Positions 43,161 to 51,764 of a stretch of DNA of 64,000 nt are shown piece after piece; within the stretch, counting starts at the first letter, position 1, and each line of letters begins with the position of its first letter. The notes beneath the pieces were generated by a model. It ran no database searches and had not been told where the DNA came from. It saw only the letters and a list, made by a program, of their open reading frames with translations. The stretch is from Perlucidibaca piscinae DSM 21586. Lineage in GTDB: Bacteria; Pseudomonadota; Gammaproteobacteria; Pseudomonadales; Moraxellaceae. Position numbers and translations under genes: made by a program. The stretch is from positions 124,001 to 188,000 of the forward strand of contig NZ_ATUE01000006.1 of NCBI RefSeq assembly GCF_000420045.1, written 5' to 3'.

Positions 43161-44051
43161 ATGGATGATCTGAACGACTATCTTTATTTCGCACAGGTGG
43201 TGGATCACGGCGGCTTTGCCGCTGCCGGCCGGGCCCTGAATCTGCCCAAGTCAACGCTCAGCCGTCGCATCAGCCAGCTTGAGGAGCGTCTCGGCGTGCG
43301 CCTGCTGCAGCGCAGCACCCGGCACTTCTCGGTCACTGACCTGGGGCGCGAGTTCTATCAGCACTGCGTGGCCATGCAGGTGGAGGCGGAGTGCGCGCGT
43401 GACGTGATCGCCCGTCATCAGGGCGAGCCGCAGGGCATCGTGCGCATGAGCTGTCCGATCACGCTGCTGCACTACAACATCGCCGAGCTGATCAGCCAGT
43501 TCATGGTGCGCCATCCCAAGATAGTCGTGCAGCTGGAAGCCACCAATCGCCGTGTCGACGTGCTGGCCGAGGGGCTGGATCTGGCCCTTCGCGTTCGCTT
43601 TCCACCGCTGGAAAACAGCAATCTGGTGATGCGGGTGCTTTGTGAAAGCCCTCAGCGCCTGCTCGCCAGCCCCGACCTGCTGACGCGTCATCCGCCAATC
43701 CGGCAACCCGAGTATCTGCAGGGGCTGCCAAGCATGGACTGGGGCACGGTCGGAGAGCATGTCTGGTGCCTGGAGTCCGTCAACGGCGAGTCCCGCCTGA
43801 TACGGCATCAGCCCAGGCTGGTGACCGAGGACATGACGGCCCTGCGCATTGCCGCCATGCATGGTCTGGGCGTGGTCCAGCTGCCCACCATCATCGCGCG
43901 CCAGGCGCTGGATGCCGGTGAGCTCTGCGAGGTGCTGCCGGACTGGGCGCCGCGCAGCGGCATCGTGCATGCGGTGTTTCCGTCACGCCGGGGCCTGTTG
44001 CCCAGCGTCCGGCTGCTGCTCGATTATCTGGTTGCCAACATCCGCCACTGA
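43161..44051 (+). CDS. LysR-family regulator, probable controller of the hydrolase locus
   Basis: 296 residues. N-terminal HTH: LNDYLYFAQVVDHGGFAAAGRALNLPKSTLSRRISQLEERLGVRLLQRSTR, spread over residues 3-54, the form common in Pseudomonas and Burkholderia regulators of isochorismatase or quinone-reductase genes. The effector domain includes DLALRVRFPPLENSNLVMR and HGLGVVQLP. It is divergent from the YcaC-like gene, so the shared 162-base gap is the likely operator. The start at 43161 is chosen because the longer frame (42939) enters the divergent gene. It ends five bases before the convergent patatin gene. Confidence 0.93.
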   Translation: MDDLNDYLYFAQVVDHGGFAAAGRALNLPKSTLSRRISQLEERLGVRLLQRSTRHFSVTDLGREFYQHCVAMQVEAECARDVIARHQGEPQGIVRMSCPITLLHYNIAELISQFMVRHPKIVVQLEATNRRVDVLAEGLDLALRVRFPPLENSNLVMRVLCESPQRLLASPDLLTRHPPIRQPEYLQGLPSMDWGTVGEHVWCLESVNGESRLIRHQPRLVTEDMTALRIAAMHGLGVVQLPTIIARQALDAGELCEVLPDWAPRSGIVHAVFPSRRGLLPSVRLLLDYLVANIRH

Positions 44052-44056
44052 GCCGG

Positions 44057-45127
44057 TCAGAGCGGCTGCAGGCGGGTCATGACATCACCGCGCGCCAGCA
44101 TGTCGCGGAACTCGTCGGCAATCCGCTCGCCCAGTGACAGTGCGGCTTGCCAGGCCTGCAGGCGCTCGCTGTCACGGCCCTTGTAGCCGCTGAAATCCTT
44201 GCGGCAGGGAATCTTGCCGCCGGGCAGCCGGGCGACAAGCGCCGGGTTCGGCGAGAGCACCAGCATGCGCTCGACATGCCGGGTACGACGGTGACGCAGA
44301 CCCTTGTCCAGCCAGCCAGGCACTACGCGCTGCTCGTAATGCGGAATGAACAGCAGGCCGGATGGCGACTCCCGAAGCGGCAGGTCCATGTGGTAGTCGA
44401 TGAGACCGCCATCGATGTGTGCGCCCAGTGGCGCGGCAGGAATGTCACGCACGGTCTGCATCATCAGCGGGATGCTGCCGCTGGCCAGCGTCGCTGTCGC
44501 CAGGTTGTCAGGGGTCAGACGTATCACATGATTGCGGAAACTGTCCGGCAGCAGAATGTCGGCCGGACGCTGCTGGTTGTGGAACAGGCAGCGCTCGAAC
44601 GAGGCGGACAAGCGACGGCGGTGGCACAGGTTGTTGACGAAGGCCAGGGCAAAGCCGATCGCCTGCACGGCCGGCTGATGGCTGGCGGCGAGGCCCAGGC
44701 AGCGCGCGGTGATCAGGTTCAGCTGCAGCCAGGGGTGTGCCAGCACATGCTCGATGTCATCGTGATTCAGGGTGGCATCGAGAATGCCGCGTACCTGGCG
44801 GGTGATCTCGGCAGCATCGGGCCGTTCCCGGTAGTGCTGGGCGCAGTAGGCCGCCACCAGCCTGTCGATCGCCGCCACCGGATCACGGTGTGCTGCCGCC
44901 ACCAGGCGGAAGGCCCCCACCGACGCGCCGAAGGCGGGCAGGGGCGAGCGCCGCTGCGGCAGCCAGTCGCCGAACAGGAAACGGTCGAGGGCGGCGATGA
45001 CCAGGAACTTGGGGCCACCGGCCGGCGCACCCAGGGCAGCCAGGCTGTCCGGGGTCAGTCCCTGCTGTTCCAGCAACTGCCGGGCCTGCGCACCGGCGCG
45101 CAGCACGAAGGCGGGTTCGTGTGTCAT
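44057..45127 (-). CDS. Patatin-like phospholipase family protein
   Basis: 356 residues. Patatin features: an oxyanion-hole glycine cluster LGAPAGGPKFLV (about residues 32-43), the nucleophile elbow FGASVGAFR (GxSxG, about 66-74) and the catalytic Asp in AHIDGGLIDYHMD (DGG/DGGL). It would be a Ser-Asp dyad acyl hydrolase acting on lipids or acyl esters. No signal peptide is visible, so it is probably cytoplasmic or membrane-associated. It lies eight bases after tpx on the same strand, suggesting a two-gene operon, perhaps for damaged lipids under peroxide stress (inference). Confidence 0.88.
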   Translation of the reverse strand: MTHEPAFVLRAGAQARQLLEQQGLTPDSLAALGAPAGGPKFLVIAALDRFLFGDWLPQRRSPLPAFGASVGAFRLVAAAHRDPVAAIDRLVAAYCAQHYRERPDAAEITRQVRGILDATLNHDDIEHVLAHPWLQLNLITARCLGLAASHQPAVQAIGFALAFVNNLCHRRRLSASFERCLFHNQQRPADILLPDSFRNHVIRLTPDNLATATLASGSIPLMMQTVRDIPAAPLGAHIDGGLIDYHMDLPLRESPSGLLFIPHYEQRVVPGWLDKGLRHRRTRHVERMLVLSPNPALVARLPGGKIPCRKDFSGYKGRDSERLQAWQAALSLGERIADEFRDMLARGDVMTRLQPL

Positions 45128-45135
45128 CCGCCTGA

Positions 45136-45636
45136 TCAGCCCAGCACGGCCAGTGCGGCAGCGTAGTCAGGCTCATTGGCGATTTCGCTGACCAGCTCGC
45201 TGTGCAGCACGCGATTGTCGCCATCGAGCACGACCACGGCACGTGCTGCCAGGCCGGCCAGCGGGCCGTCGGCAATGGCGACGCCGTAATCGCGCAGAAA
45301 CTCGCGACCACGCAGCGTTGACAGGTTGATCACGCGATCCAGACCTTCGGCACCGCAGAAGCGGGCCTGCGCGAACGGCAGGTCAGCCGAGATGCAGAGC
45401 ACAACGGTGTTGTCGAGGCCAGAGGCGCGGGCATTGAACTGGCGTACCGAGGTTGCGCAGGTCGGAGTGTCGACGCTGGGGAAGATGTTGAGGATCTTGC
45501 GCTGGCTGCCGAAACTGGCCAGCGTGGCATCGGACAGGTCGTTCCTGACCAGCGCAAAGGCTGGGGCGGTGTCACCAGGGACGGGCAGGGTTCCGTCGAC
45601 CCGGACCGGGTTGCCATGCAGGGTTGTTGTTGCCAT
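45136..45636 (-). CDS. tpx: Thiol peroxidase (atypical 2-Cys peroxiredoxin)
   Basis: 166 residues. The peroxidatic cysteine is in [17 protein letters not shown] (about residue 61) and the resolving cysteine in [14 protein letters not shown] (about 94), the Tpx arrangement. The N-terminal [20 protein letters not shown] is characteristic. It reduces peroxides, with a preference for lipid hydroperoxides, using thioredoxin. ATG 45636 gives the standard length; the frame continues far upstream without support. Confidence 0.95.
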   Translation of the reverse strand: MATTTLHGNPVRVDGTLPVPGDTAPAFALVRNDLSDATLASFGSQRKILNIFPSVDTPTCATSVRQFNARASGLDNTVVLCISADLPFAQARFCGAEGLDRVINLSTLRGREFLRDYGVAIADGPLAGLAARAVVVLDGDNRVLHSELVSEIANEPDYAAALAVLG

Positions 45637-45810
45637 CACGCATCTCCAGGAAAAAGAACCAGTCGCCGAGTAAAGCAGAAGTTGGCACGCACGGGCAGTG
45701 GGCGGTGACGTGTGTGCCGGTGTGCGCTTTGCGTGCAGTGTGGGCTTTGCAGGCATGCAGCGACTGTCTAGTCTGTGTCGCAGCGCCCTCAACACTGTCC
45801 GGGAGTCCCC

Positions 45811-46890
45811 ATGTCTGATCTGTCGTCGCTGTTCCAGCCCCTGCAAGCCGGTGCCCTGCAGGCCGCCAACCGCATCTGGATGGCGCCCCTGACGCGCACG
45901 CGTGCCGGTGAGGAGCATCTCGCCAACGCCCTGATGGCCGAGCACTACGCCCAGCGTGCCAGTGCAGGCCTGCTCATCGCCGAGGCCACCATGGCCATGC
46001 CCGGCTGTTCGGCGTTCTGGCGCGAGCCTGGCGTGCACAGCGATGCCCAGGTTGCCGGCTGGCGGCTGGTCACCGACGCCGTGCACGCTGCCGGTGGCCG
46101 CATCGTGCTGCAGATCTGGCACGGCGGACGCGCCTGCCATCCCGACCTCAATGACGGGCGCCAACCGGTCGCGCCCAGTGCGCTGGCCATCACCAACGAC
46201 ACCGTGCACACCCCCAGCGGCAAGGTGCCCTACGTCACCCCCAGGGCCCTTGAGGAGGCGGAGATTCCCGGCATCGTCGAGGGCTTCGCGCATGCCGCAC
46301 GCCAGGCCATGGCGGCCGGCTTTGATGGCGTCGAGGTGCATGGCGCCAACGGCTACCTGATTGACGAGTTCCTGCGTGATGGCAGCAACCAGCGCACGGA
46401 TGGCTATGGCGGTACCCGCGAGAAGCGTGCGCGCTTCCTGTTCGAGGTGCTGGAGGCGGTGATCGCGGTCTGGGGCAGCGATCGTGTCGGGCTGCGTCTG
46501 TCGCCGCTGAACAGCTACAACGACATGCGCGACAGCGATCCGGTCGGCCTCGCGGGGTGGCTGGCCGGCGAGCTCAACCGTTTCCGGCTGGCCTATCTGC
46601 ACCTCATGCGTGGTGATTTCTACAACCAACAGAAGGGCGATGTGCTGACGCCGGTACGCGCTGCCTGGCAGGGCGTGCTGGTCACCAACATGGGCTACAG
46701 TGCCGAAGAGGCGGCCGCCACCGTGGCAAGCGGACAGGCGGATGCCGTGGCATTCGGCGTCCCGTTTCTCGCCAATCCCGACCTGCCGGCCCGTATCCGG
46801 GCTGGTGCGCCGCTGAACGCGGCTGATCCGGCGACGTTCTACAGTCCGGGGCCGGCCGGTTACACCGATTATCCGGTATGGTCGCAGTGA
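45811..46890 (+). CDS. Old Yellow Enzyme-type NADH:flavin oxidoreductase (NemA-like)
   Basis: 359 residues. FMN-binding TIM barrel of the OYE family: [13 protein letters not shown] near the start, [14 protein letters not shown] (about residues 99-112), [28 protein letters not shown] (about 170-197, split by the active-site region) and a C-terminal [17 protein letters not shown]. It reduces activated C=C bonds, nitro compounds or maleimides with NAD(P)H. ATG 45811 has GGGAG eight bases upstream. It is divergent from tpx and 92 bases before the PhaC-like operon. Confidence 0.94.
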   Translation: MSDLSSLFQPLQAGALQAANRIWMAPLTRTRAGEEHLANALMAEHYAQRASAGLLIAEATMAMPGCSAFWREPGVHSDAQVAGWRLVTDAVHAAGGRIVLQIWHGGRACHPDLNDGRQPVAPSALAITNDTVHTPSGKVPYVTPRALEEAEIPGIVEGFAHAARQAMAAGFDGVEVHGANGYLIDEFLRDGSNQRTDGYGGTREKRARFLFEVLEAVIAVWGSDRVGLRLSPLNSYNDMRDSDPVGLAGWLAGELNRFRLAYLHLMRGDFYNQQKGDVLTPVRAAWQGVLVTNMGYSAEEAAATVASGQADAVAFGVPFLANPDLPARIRAGAPLNAADPATFYSPGPAGYTDYPVWSQ

Positions 46891-46930
46891 CGATGATCGC
46901 TGGCGCCATGGTCAGGAATGCCGGGCATGA

Positions 46931-46976
46931 ATGCTCTATAATGGTACGATCGTATTAATTTATCCGCAGGGAGAGC
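46931..46976 (+). promoter_or_regulatory. Possible promoter and ribosome site of the PhaC-like operon
   Basis: A perfect TATAAT lies at 46937-46942 with no good -35 box 17 bases upstream. GGGAGAG (about 46969-46975) is a good ribosome site for the ATG at 46983. The short region is AT-rich, unlike its surroundings. Confidence 0.45.
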
Positions 46977-46982
46977 CAGTAC

Positions 46983-48161
46983 ATGGCGCGAGTGAATCTG
47001 CTGTCGCGGGCGCGACAGTATGCCGAAACCGGCGTGGCGATGGCGCGCAAGCTCACCGACAGCCGCCGCCACAAGGAGCGCTACATGCTCCAGGACCTGT
47101 CTGCCTACGAAACCATCCTGCGTGACGGCCTGATGTCGGTTCGGCACTACCGGCCGCTGGACGAGACCGAGGTTGTCATCGAGGGCAAGACCCAGCCGGT
47201 GCAGCAGCAGAAATACCGCATTCCGCTCGTGCTGGTGCCGCCACTGGGCGTGTTCGCTTGGATCTTCGACCTCATGGCCGACCGCAGCCTGGTGCGCTAC
47301 TTCCTCGCCCATGGCTACGACGTCTACCTGATCGACTGGGGCTCCCCCAACCGTGACGACAAGCACCTGACGCTGGAAACCTACGTTGGTTACTGGATGC
47401 CGCTGGCCATGAAGGCGATTCGCAAGCACAGCGGCAGTCAGCAGCTGTCCCTGCTCGGCTACTGCATGGGTGGCCTGCTGTCGCTGATGTATCTAGCCTC
47501 CAGCAAGGATCGCGAGGTGCTCAACCTGGTCACCATCGCCAGCCCGGTCGACATGCACAAGACGCTCAGCGGTCGCCTGTCGGCCCTGATCGAGAAGCCG
47601 GCCCATTTCGTGCGCAAGACCACCGGCTTCCGCCTCGACAACCTGGATGACAAGCTGTTCCACATCCCGGGCCCGATGCTGTCGTTCATGTTCAAGATGA
47701 CCAACCCGCTGGGGGTCGTGTCCAGCTACATCGAACTGCTGCGCAACCTCGGCGATGACGACTACGTGGCGCGCTACATGACCATGAACGAGTGGTTCAC
47801 CAACATGCCGGACTATCCGGGCGGGACCGTGCAGGAAGTCATGCGCGACATGGGGCTGTACAACCAGATGGTGCGCGGGCGCATCAAGGTCGGTGGCGTG
47901 CTGGCAAACTTTGCGGACATCACTGCCAATGTGCTGGCGTTTGCCGGTGAAACCGACGTTATCGTGTCGATACCGGCGGCCGAGGCCATCATGGATGTGG
48001 TGAGCTCCCGCGACAAGACCTTCCATGTCGTGCCGGGTGGCCATGCCGGTGTCTTCACGGGCAGCAAGGCGGCGCACACGACCTGGGCCCTGAGTGCCGC
48101 CTGGCTGTCGACGCGTTCCGGTGGCTGGGCTGCCTGCGCCTTGCCGGAGCAGGCCACGTGA
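46983..48161 (+). CDS. Alpha/beta hydrolase related to class III PHA synthase (PhaC-like)
   Basis: 392 residues. The segments YRIPLVLVPPLGVFAWIFDL, LAHGYDVYLIDWGSPNRDD and the cysteine lipase-box LLGYCMGGLLSL (about residues 157-168) are those of PhaC polyester synthases, with a plausible catalytic Asp in GETDVIVSI and His in VPGGHAGVF. It is shorter than class I PhaC (about 560) and close to class III PhaC in length. No phaE, phaA or phaB lies next to it, so true PHA synthesis is doubtful; acyl-CoA hydrolysis or transfer is an alternative. It overlaps the next gene by four bases. Confidence 0.87.
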   Translation: MARVNLLSRARQYAETGVAMARKLTDSRRHKERYMLQDLSAYETILRDGLMSVRHYRPLDETEVVIEGKTQPVQQQKYRIPLVLVPPLGVFAWIFDLMADRSLVRYFLAHGYDVYLIDWGSPNRDDKHLTLETYVGYWMPLAMKAIRKHSGSQQLSLLGYCMGGLLSLMYLASSKDREVLNLVTIASPVDMHKTLSGRLSALIEKPAHFVRKTTGFRLDNLDDKLFHIPGPMLSFMFKMTNPLGVVSSYIELLRNLGDDDYVARYMTMNEWFTNMPDYPGGTVQEVMRDMGLYNQMVRGRIKVGGVLANFADITANVLAFAGETDVIVSIPAAEAIMDVVSSRDKTFHVVPGGHAGVFTGSKAAHTTWALSAAWLSTRSGGWAACALPEQAT

Positions 48162-49219
48162 GCCAGGGCAACCGCCTGACCTCGCTGCTCGGCATCGAGC
48201 AGCCGTTCCTGTGCTCGGGCATGACCTATGTCTCCAATGCCCGTCTGGCGGCCGCGGTGAGCGAGGCGGGCGGTCTGGGCCTGATCCAGATCGGTCACCT
48301 GACACCCGAGCAGGCACGCGCCGAGATCCAGCTTGCCAAGCGTCTCACCAGCAAGCCGTTCGGCATCGGTCTGGCGCTGATGATGCCCGGCGCCCGTGAA
48401 AACGCCGAGGTGGCACTTGACGAACAGGTGCCGGTGATCAACTTCTCGCTGGGCAAGGGTGACTGGCTCTGCCGTCGCGCGCATGCCTATGGCGGCAAGG
48501 TGCTGGCCACCGTGGTCACCGAGCGCCATGCCATGGCCGCTGAACGCGATGGCGCCGATGCCCTGATCGTCACCGGCCATGAAGCCGCGGCGCATGGTGG
48601 TGATGTCACCACCCTGGTGCTGATCCCGGCAATTCGCCGCGTAACCGCGCTGCCCATCATCGCGGCTGGCGGCTTCGCCGGTGGCGAGGGCCTGATCGCC
48701 GCTCAGGCGCTGGGTGCGGATGCCGTGGCCATGGGCACACGCTGGGCCATGACCCGTGAAAGCCCGCTGCATGACAGGACCCGTGAGCTGGTGCTTGCCA
48801 AATCGGTGGATGACACCCTGGTCACGCGCAATTTCGACGGCATGCCCTGTCGCATCATGGCCACGCCCACCGGCCGTGCCGTGGCACGCAAGCCGCTGAC
48901 GCCCTGGCGCGCGCTTTGGCAGTCCCTGCAGCTGATGTGGCGACAGCGCACCCCGGTGTCGCAGGTGCTGCGTTCGGTGCGTGAGCAGGGCGTGATGGAG
49001 GCGATCAAGCTGATGTATTTCGGTGCCGCCGTCGAGCGCATCCGGGTCGCCATCGAGGACGGTGATCACGCGCGCGGCGTGCAGCTCATCGGCCAGGCCC
49101 AGGGACTTATTGATGACGTGCCCAGTTGTGCCGAGCTGATGGCACGTCTGGTTGCCGATGCCGAGGCCACGCGTGCCCGGCTGCTCGCAGCCACGGGAGG
49201 AGTACATCATGCAGCTTGA
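48158..49219 (+). CDS. Nitronate monooxygenase-like FMN enzyme
   Basis: 353 residues, GTG start overlapping the previous stop. NMO/FabK-like barrel: LLGIEQPFLCSGMTYVSNARLAAAVSEAGGLGLIQ (residues about 10-44), LIVTGHEAAAHGG (family EAGGHxG-like, here altered) and the FMN-phosphate site IIAAGGFAGGEGLIAAQALGADAVAMGTRW. Typical members oxidise alkyl nitronates or reduce enoyl substrates. A nitroreductase follows directly, and together they could act on nitro compounds, though these families also process acyl chains. Confidence 0.9.
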   Translation: MSQGNRLTSLLGIEQPFLCSGMTYVSNARLAAAVSEAGGLGLIQIGHLTPEQARAEIQLAKRLTSKPFGIGLALMMPGARENAEVALDEQVPVINFSLGKGDWLCRRAHAYGGKVLATVVTERHAMAAERDGADALIVTGHEAAAHGGDVTTLVLIPAIRRVTALPIIAAGGFAGGEGLIAAQALGADAVAMGTRWAMTRESPLHDRTRELVLAKSVDDTLVTRNFDGMPCRIMATPTGRAVARKPLTPWRALWQSLQLMWRQRTPVSQVLRSVREQGVMEAIKLMYFGAAVERIRVAIEDGDHARGVQLIGQAQGLIDDVPSCAELMARLVADAEATRARLLAATGGVHHAA

Positions 49220-49760
49220 AGAGGCGTTGTTGACGCGTCGTTCGCTGTCGCAGCTGGGGGCTCCGGCGCCCTCCGCCGAGCAGCTGGCGTTCGCTTTCGC
49301 GGCGGCAGGCCGTGCCCCTGACCATCGTCTGCTGCGTCCCTGGCGCTACCTGGTCATCGAGGGGGAAGGTCTGAGCCGTCTGGGTAATCTGTTCGTGGCC
49401 TCGGTGGCGGCCAGCGATCCGGCGCGTGCCGAAGCCGAGTCGCAGCGCCTGCGCCAGATGCCGCAGCGTGCGCCGATGATCGTGGTGGCCATCCTGGCGC
49501 GCCAGGAACATCCGACGGTTCCGGACTGGGAGCAATGGCTGAGCCTGGGCGCATCGGTGCAGAACTTCCTGCTCATGCTGCATGACCAGGGTTTTGCCGG
49601 CATGTGGCGCACCGGCGAGATGGCGACCTCGGCCACCGTGCGTGACGGCCTCGGGCTGCAGCCGCAGGAGCAGATTGCCGGCTTCATCTATGTCGGTTCG
49701 GCACTGGCTGACAAGGCGGCACCCGCGACACCGGAGCCGTTCTGGCAGGTCTGGCCGTGA
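49209..49760 (+). CDS. Nitroreductase-family protein (YdjA-like)
   Basis: 183 residues. The N-terminal LLTRRSLSQLGAPAPS (FMN-phosphate arginines), APDHRLLRPWRYLVIEG and the C-terminal FAGMWRTGEMATSATVRDGLGL are those of minimal YdjA-type nitroreductases, FMN-dependent dimers. The ATG at 49209 overlaps the end of the previous gene by 11 bases and follows GGGAGGAG. It is the third gene of a four-gene overlapping operon. Confidence 0.92.
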   Translation: MQLEEALLTRRSLSQLGAPAPSAEQLAFAFAAAGRAPDHRLLRPWRYLVIEGEGLSRLGNLFVASVAASDPARAEAESQRLRQMPQRAPMIVVAILARQEHPTVPDWEQWLSLGASVQNFLLMLHDQGFAGMWRTGEMATSATVRDGLGLQPQEQIAGFIYVGSALADKAAPATPEPFWQVWP

Positions 49761-50230
49761 CTGCCGCGATCAGGCTGCCTGAGCGCGCCGCCGCGGATGC
49801 ACTGATTGCGGCCATGCGCGAGGAGATGCCGCTGCTGGCATTCATGGGGGTCGAGGTGGAGGCGTGTGACGGTCATTCCCTGACCTTGCAGGCGCCGCTG
49901 GCGCCCAATCGCAACGACAAGGGCACGGCTTTCGCGGGCTCTCTGGCTAGCCTGTCCACGGTGACCGGCTGGGCGCTGCTGACCCTGTGGGCGCAGGCGC
50001 AGGGGCTGCCGTGCCAGGTGGCGGTCTTTCACACCGAGATTCGTTACCGTCGACCGATCGTTCAGCTCTTCAAGGCGACGGCCATGCTGCCGGATGACGC
50101 TGCACTGGCTGCGCTCAGGGATCAGCTGCTGACCAGGAGCAAGGCCCGGGTCACGTTGAATGCGGTGGTGGTGTCTGCAGAGGGAGAAGCGGTGGAGCAG
50201 GTGGCGTCGTATGCGCTGTGGCGGATCTGA
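49757..50230 (+). CDS. Hotdog-fold thioesterase (YiiD C-terminal type)
   Basis: 157 residues, GTG start overlapping the nitroreductase stop. The central FMGVEVEACDGHSLTLQAPLAPNRNDKGTAFAGSLASL, spanning residues 31-69, matches the 'thioesterase_dom, YiiD' family (N-x-N-D-K-x-T-A-F-A-G-S motif). Substrate is probably an acyl-CoA or acyl-ACP. Combined with the PhaC-like hydrolase and FMN enzymes upstream, the operon may remodel unusual acyl groups (inference). A hairpin follows after about ten bases. Confidence 0.9.
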   Translation: MTAAIRLPERAAADALIAAMREEMPLLAFMGVEVEACDGHSLTLQAPLAPNRNDKGTAFAGSLASLSTVTGWALLTLWAQAQGLPCQVAVFHTEIRYRRPIVQLFKATAMLPDDAALAALRDQLLTRSKARVTLNAVVVSAEGEAVEQVASYALWRI

Positions 50231-50264
50231 AAACAAAAGGCCCGAGTCATTGAGGACTCAGGCC
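50231..50264 (-). terminator. Terminator of the PA1571-like gene, convergent with the thioesterase
   Basis: GGCC-C-GAGTC (50239-50248) and GACTC-A-GGCC (50255-50264) form a stem with one mismatch and a 6-base loop. On the minus strand the hairpin is followed by TTTTGTTT, so it terminates the leftward small gene; it may also slow rightward transcripts. Confidence 0.75.
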
Positions 50265-50280
50265 AGAGGGTAAACAGCGG

Positions 50281-50460
50281 TCAGGCGGCGTGGCGAACCG
50301 ACGGGAACTGGCAGCGCTTGGCGAGATCATCACAGGCTTTCTGGATCATCTCTTCCGTGATGGCGATTTCATGGCCTTGATCGTCGAGCAGAATGGCAAA
50401 CTGGAACGGATTGCCGATCACACGCTTCTCGTTCATGCTCTTCTCGGTCTGGATCATCAT
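50281..50460 (-). CDS. PA1571-family small protein
   Basis: 59 residues. The core EKRVIGNPFQFAILLDDQGHEIAITEEMIQKACDDL is what I recall of the PA1571 family, small Pseudomonadales proteins of unknown function; the written segment spans residues 10-45. The start at 50460 has AGAGGA upstream; a longer frame to 50577 adds non-conserved residues. The composition is less GC-rich than its neighbours. It supports a Pseudomonadales origin for the window. Confidence 0.75.
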   Translation of the reverse strand: MMIQTEKSMNEKRVIGNPFQFAILLDDQGHEIAITEEMIQKACDDLAKRCQFPSVRHAA

Positions 50461-50579
50461 CGTCACGTCCTCTTGCCCTGCGGCGTTTTCATCGGTGGCT
50501 GCGTCGCCTTCCCTTGAGTTCAATATAGTCAGCACCCCGGCGTCTGTCCTGTGCTTTCCTCCGTAATGTGTAACCAACT

Positions 50580-51749
50580 ATGAAATCATTTCAGGATGTT
50601 TCGGAGCGTCCGTTGCGGCTGGGTTTGCTGGTGAACCCCTATGCCGGTGCCGGCGGCCCGCTGGCGTTCAAGGGCAGTGACGAGCTGCCCGCAGCGCTGC
50701 GCGAGCAGCTGCAGGCGCAGGCGGCCGCCGGGCTGGCGCCGGCTCAGCAGCGGGTGCTGGACATGCTGTCTGTCCTGCAGCGTGGAGAGGCGTGCAGCCG
50801 GCGACCGCTGCACTGGCTCACGGTGGCGGGTGCGATGGGCGAGCACGTGCTGCGCCAGGCGAACATCGCTGCCGAGGTGCTGCCATTGTCGCTGCCCGAG
50901 CACACCTTGGCGGATGACAGCCGGCGTGCGGCCCGGGCACTGCAGGCAGCGGGTGTTGACCTGCTGCTGTTTGCCGGTGGCGACGGCACCGCGCGCGATG
51001 TCTGCGCGGCCATCGGCCTGCAGGTGCCGGTGCTGGGCATTCCGGCAGGCGTGAAGATGCATTCCGGGGTGTTTGCCATCAATCCCCAGGCCGCCGCCGC
51101 CGTGCTGCAGCTGCTGCGTGACGGCCAATGGGTCAGTGTCGAGGTGGCCGAGGTCCGTGACATCGACGAGTCAGGGCTGCAGCAGGGGCGGGTGCGCGCG
51201 CGCCATTATGGCGAGATGCGGGTGCCGGTGGAGCCGCGCTATCTGCAGCAGGTGAAGTGCTCAGGCCGCGAGGTCGAGGAGCTGGTGGTGGCGGAGATTG
51301 TCGCCGATGTGCTGGAACGTCTGCAGCCGGGTGTCCGCTATGCCCTCGGGCCGGGCACCACGACGGCAGCCGTGCTGGCGGCGCTGGGCCTGCCGGCGAC
51401 CTTGATGGGCGTCGACGTGATTGCCGATGGCTGCCTGCTGGCTGCCGATGCCAGTGCCGATACCCTGCGCACCCTCGCCGATGAGGGCGAGATGCAGGTG
51501 CTGCTGTCGCCCACCGGCGGCCAGGGCAGCCTGATCGGCCGCGGCAACCAGCAGCTGAGACCGGATCTGCTGCGCCGCATCGGTCGTGCCGGCGTGCAGG
51601 TGCTGGCCACCCATGCCAAGCTCGATGAGCTGGCAGGACGACCGCTGCGCCTGGATACCGGCGATGCCGCGCTCGATGCCGAATGGTCAGGCTGGTGGGA
51701 TATCGTTACCGGCTATCAGCAGCGCGTGCTCTACGCGGTCAGCGGCTGA
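50580..51749 (+). CDS. ATP-NAD kinase-like protein
   Basis: 389 residues. LRLGLLVNPYAGAGGPLAFKG is the N-terminal signature and LLLFAGGDGTARDVCAAIG (about residues 126-144) the GGDGT nucleotide-binding motif of the NAD-kinase/diacylglycerol-kinase fold. A second glycine-rich block (GPGTTTAAVLAALGLPATLMGVDVI) lies in the C-terminal half. It is longer than NadK (about 295) and belongs to the separate 'ATP-NAD kinase family' whose substrate is not firmly known. The ATG at 50580 lacks a clear ribosome site, so the true start may be somewhat downstream. Confidence 0.87.
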   Translation: MKSFQDVSERPLRLGLLVNPYAGAGGPLAFKGSDELPAALREQLQAQAAAGLAPAQQRVLDMLSVLQRGEACSRRPLHWLTVAGAMGEHVLRQANIAAEVLPLSLPEHTLADDSRRAARALQAAGVDLLLFAGGDGTARDVCAAIGLQVPVLGIPAGVKMHSGVFAINPQAAAAVLQLLRDGQWVSVEVAEVRDIDESGLQQGRVRARHYGEMRVPVEPRYLQQVKCSGREVEELVVAEIVADVLERLQPGVRYALGPGTTTAAVLAALGLPATLMGVDVIADGCLLAADASADTLRTLADEGEMQVLLSPTGGQGSLIGRGNQQLRPDLLRRIGRAGVQVLATHAKLDELAGRPLRLDTGDAALDAEWSGWWDIVTGYQQRVLYAVSG

Positions 51750-51764
51750 GGCGGCAGCAGCCGA

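Noticed and set aside
42999..43208. Upstream extension of the YcaC-like protein
   Set aside because: 70 extra residues without family similarity that would occupy the divergent LysR promoter and its first codons.
46983..48161. Genuine class III PHA synthase (phaC)
   Set aside because: The lipase-box Cys is present, but phaE and monomer-supply genes are absent nearby, so the symbol phaC is not assigned.
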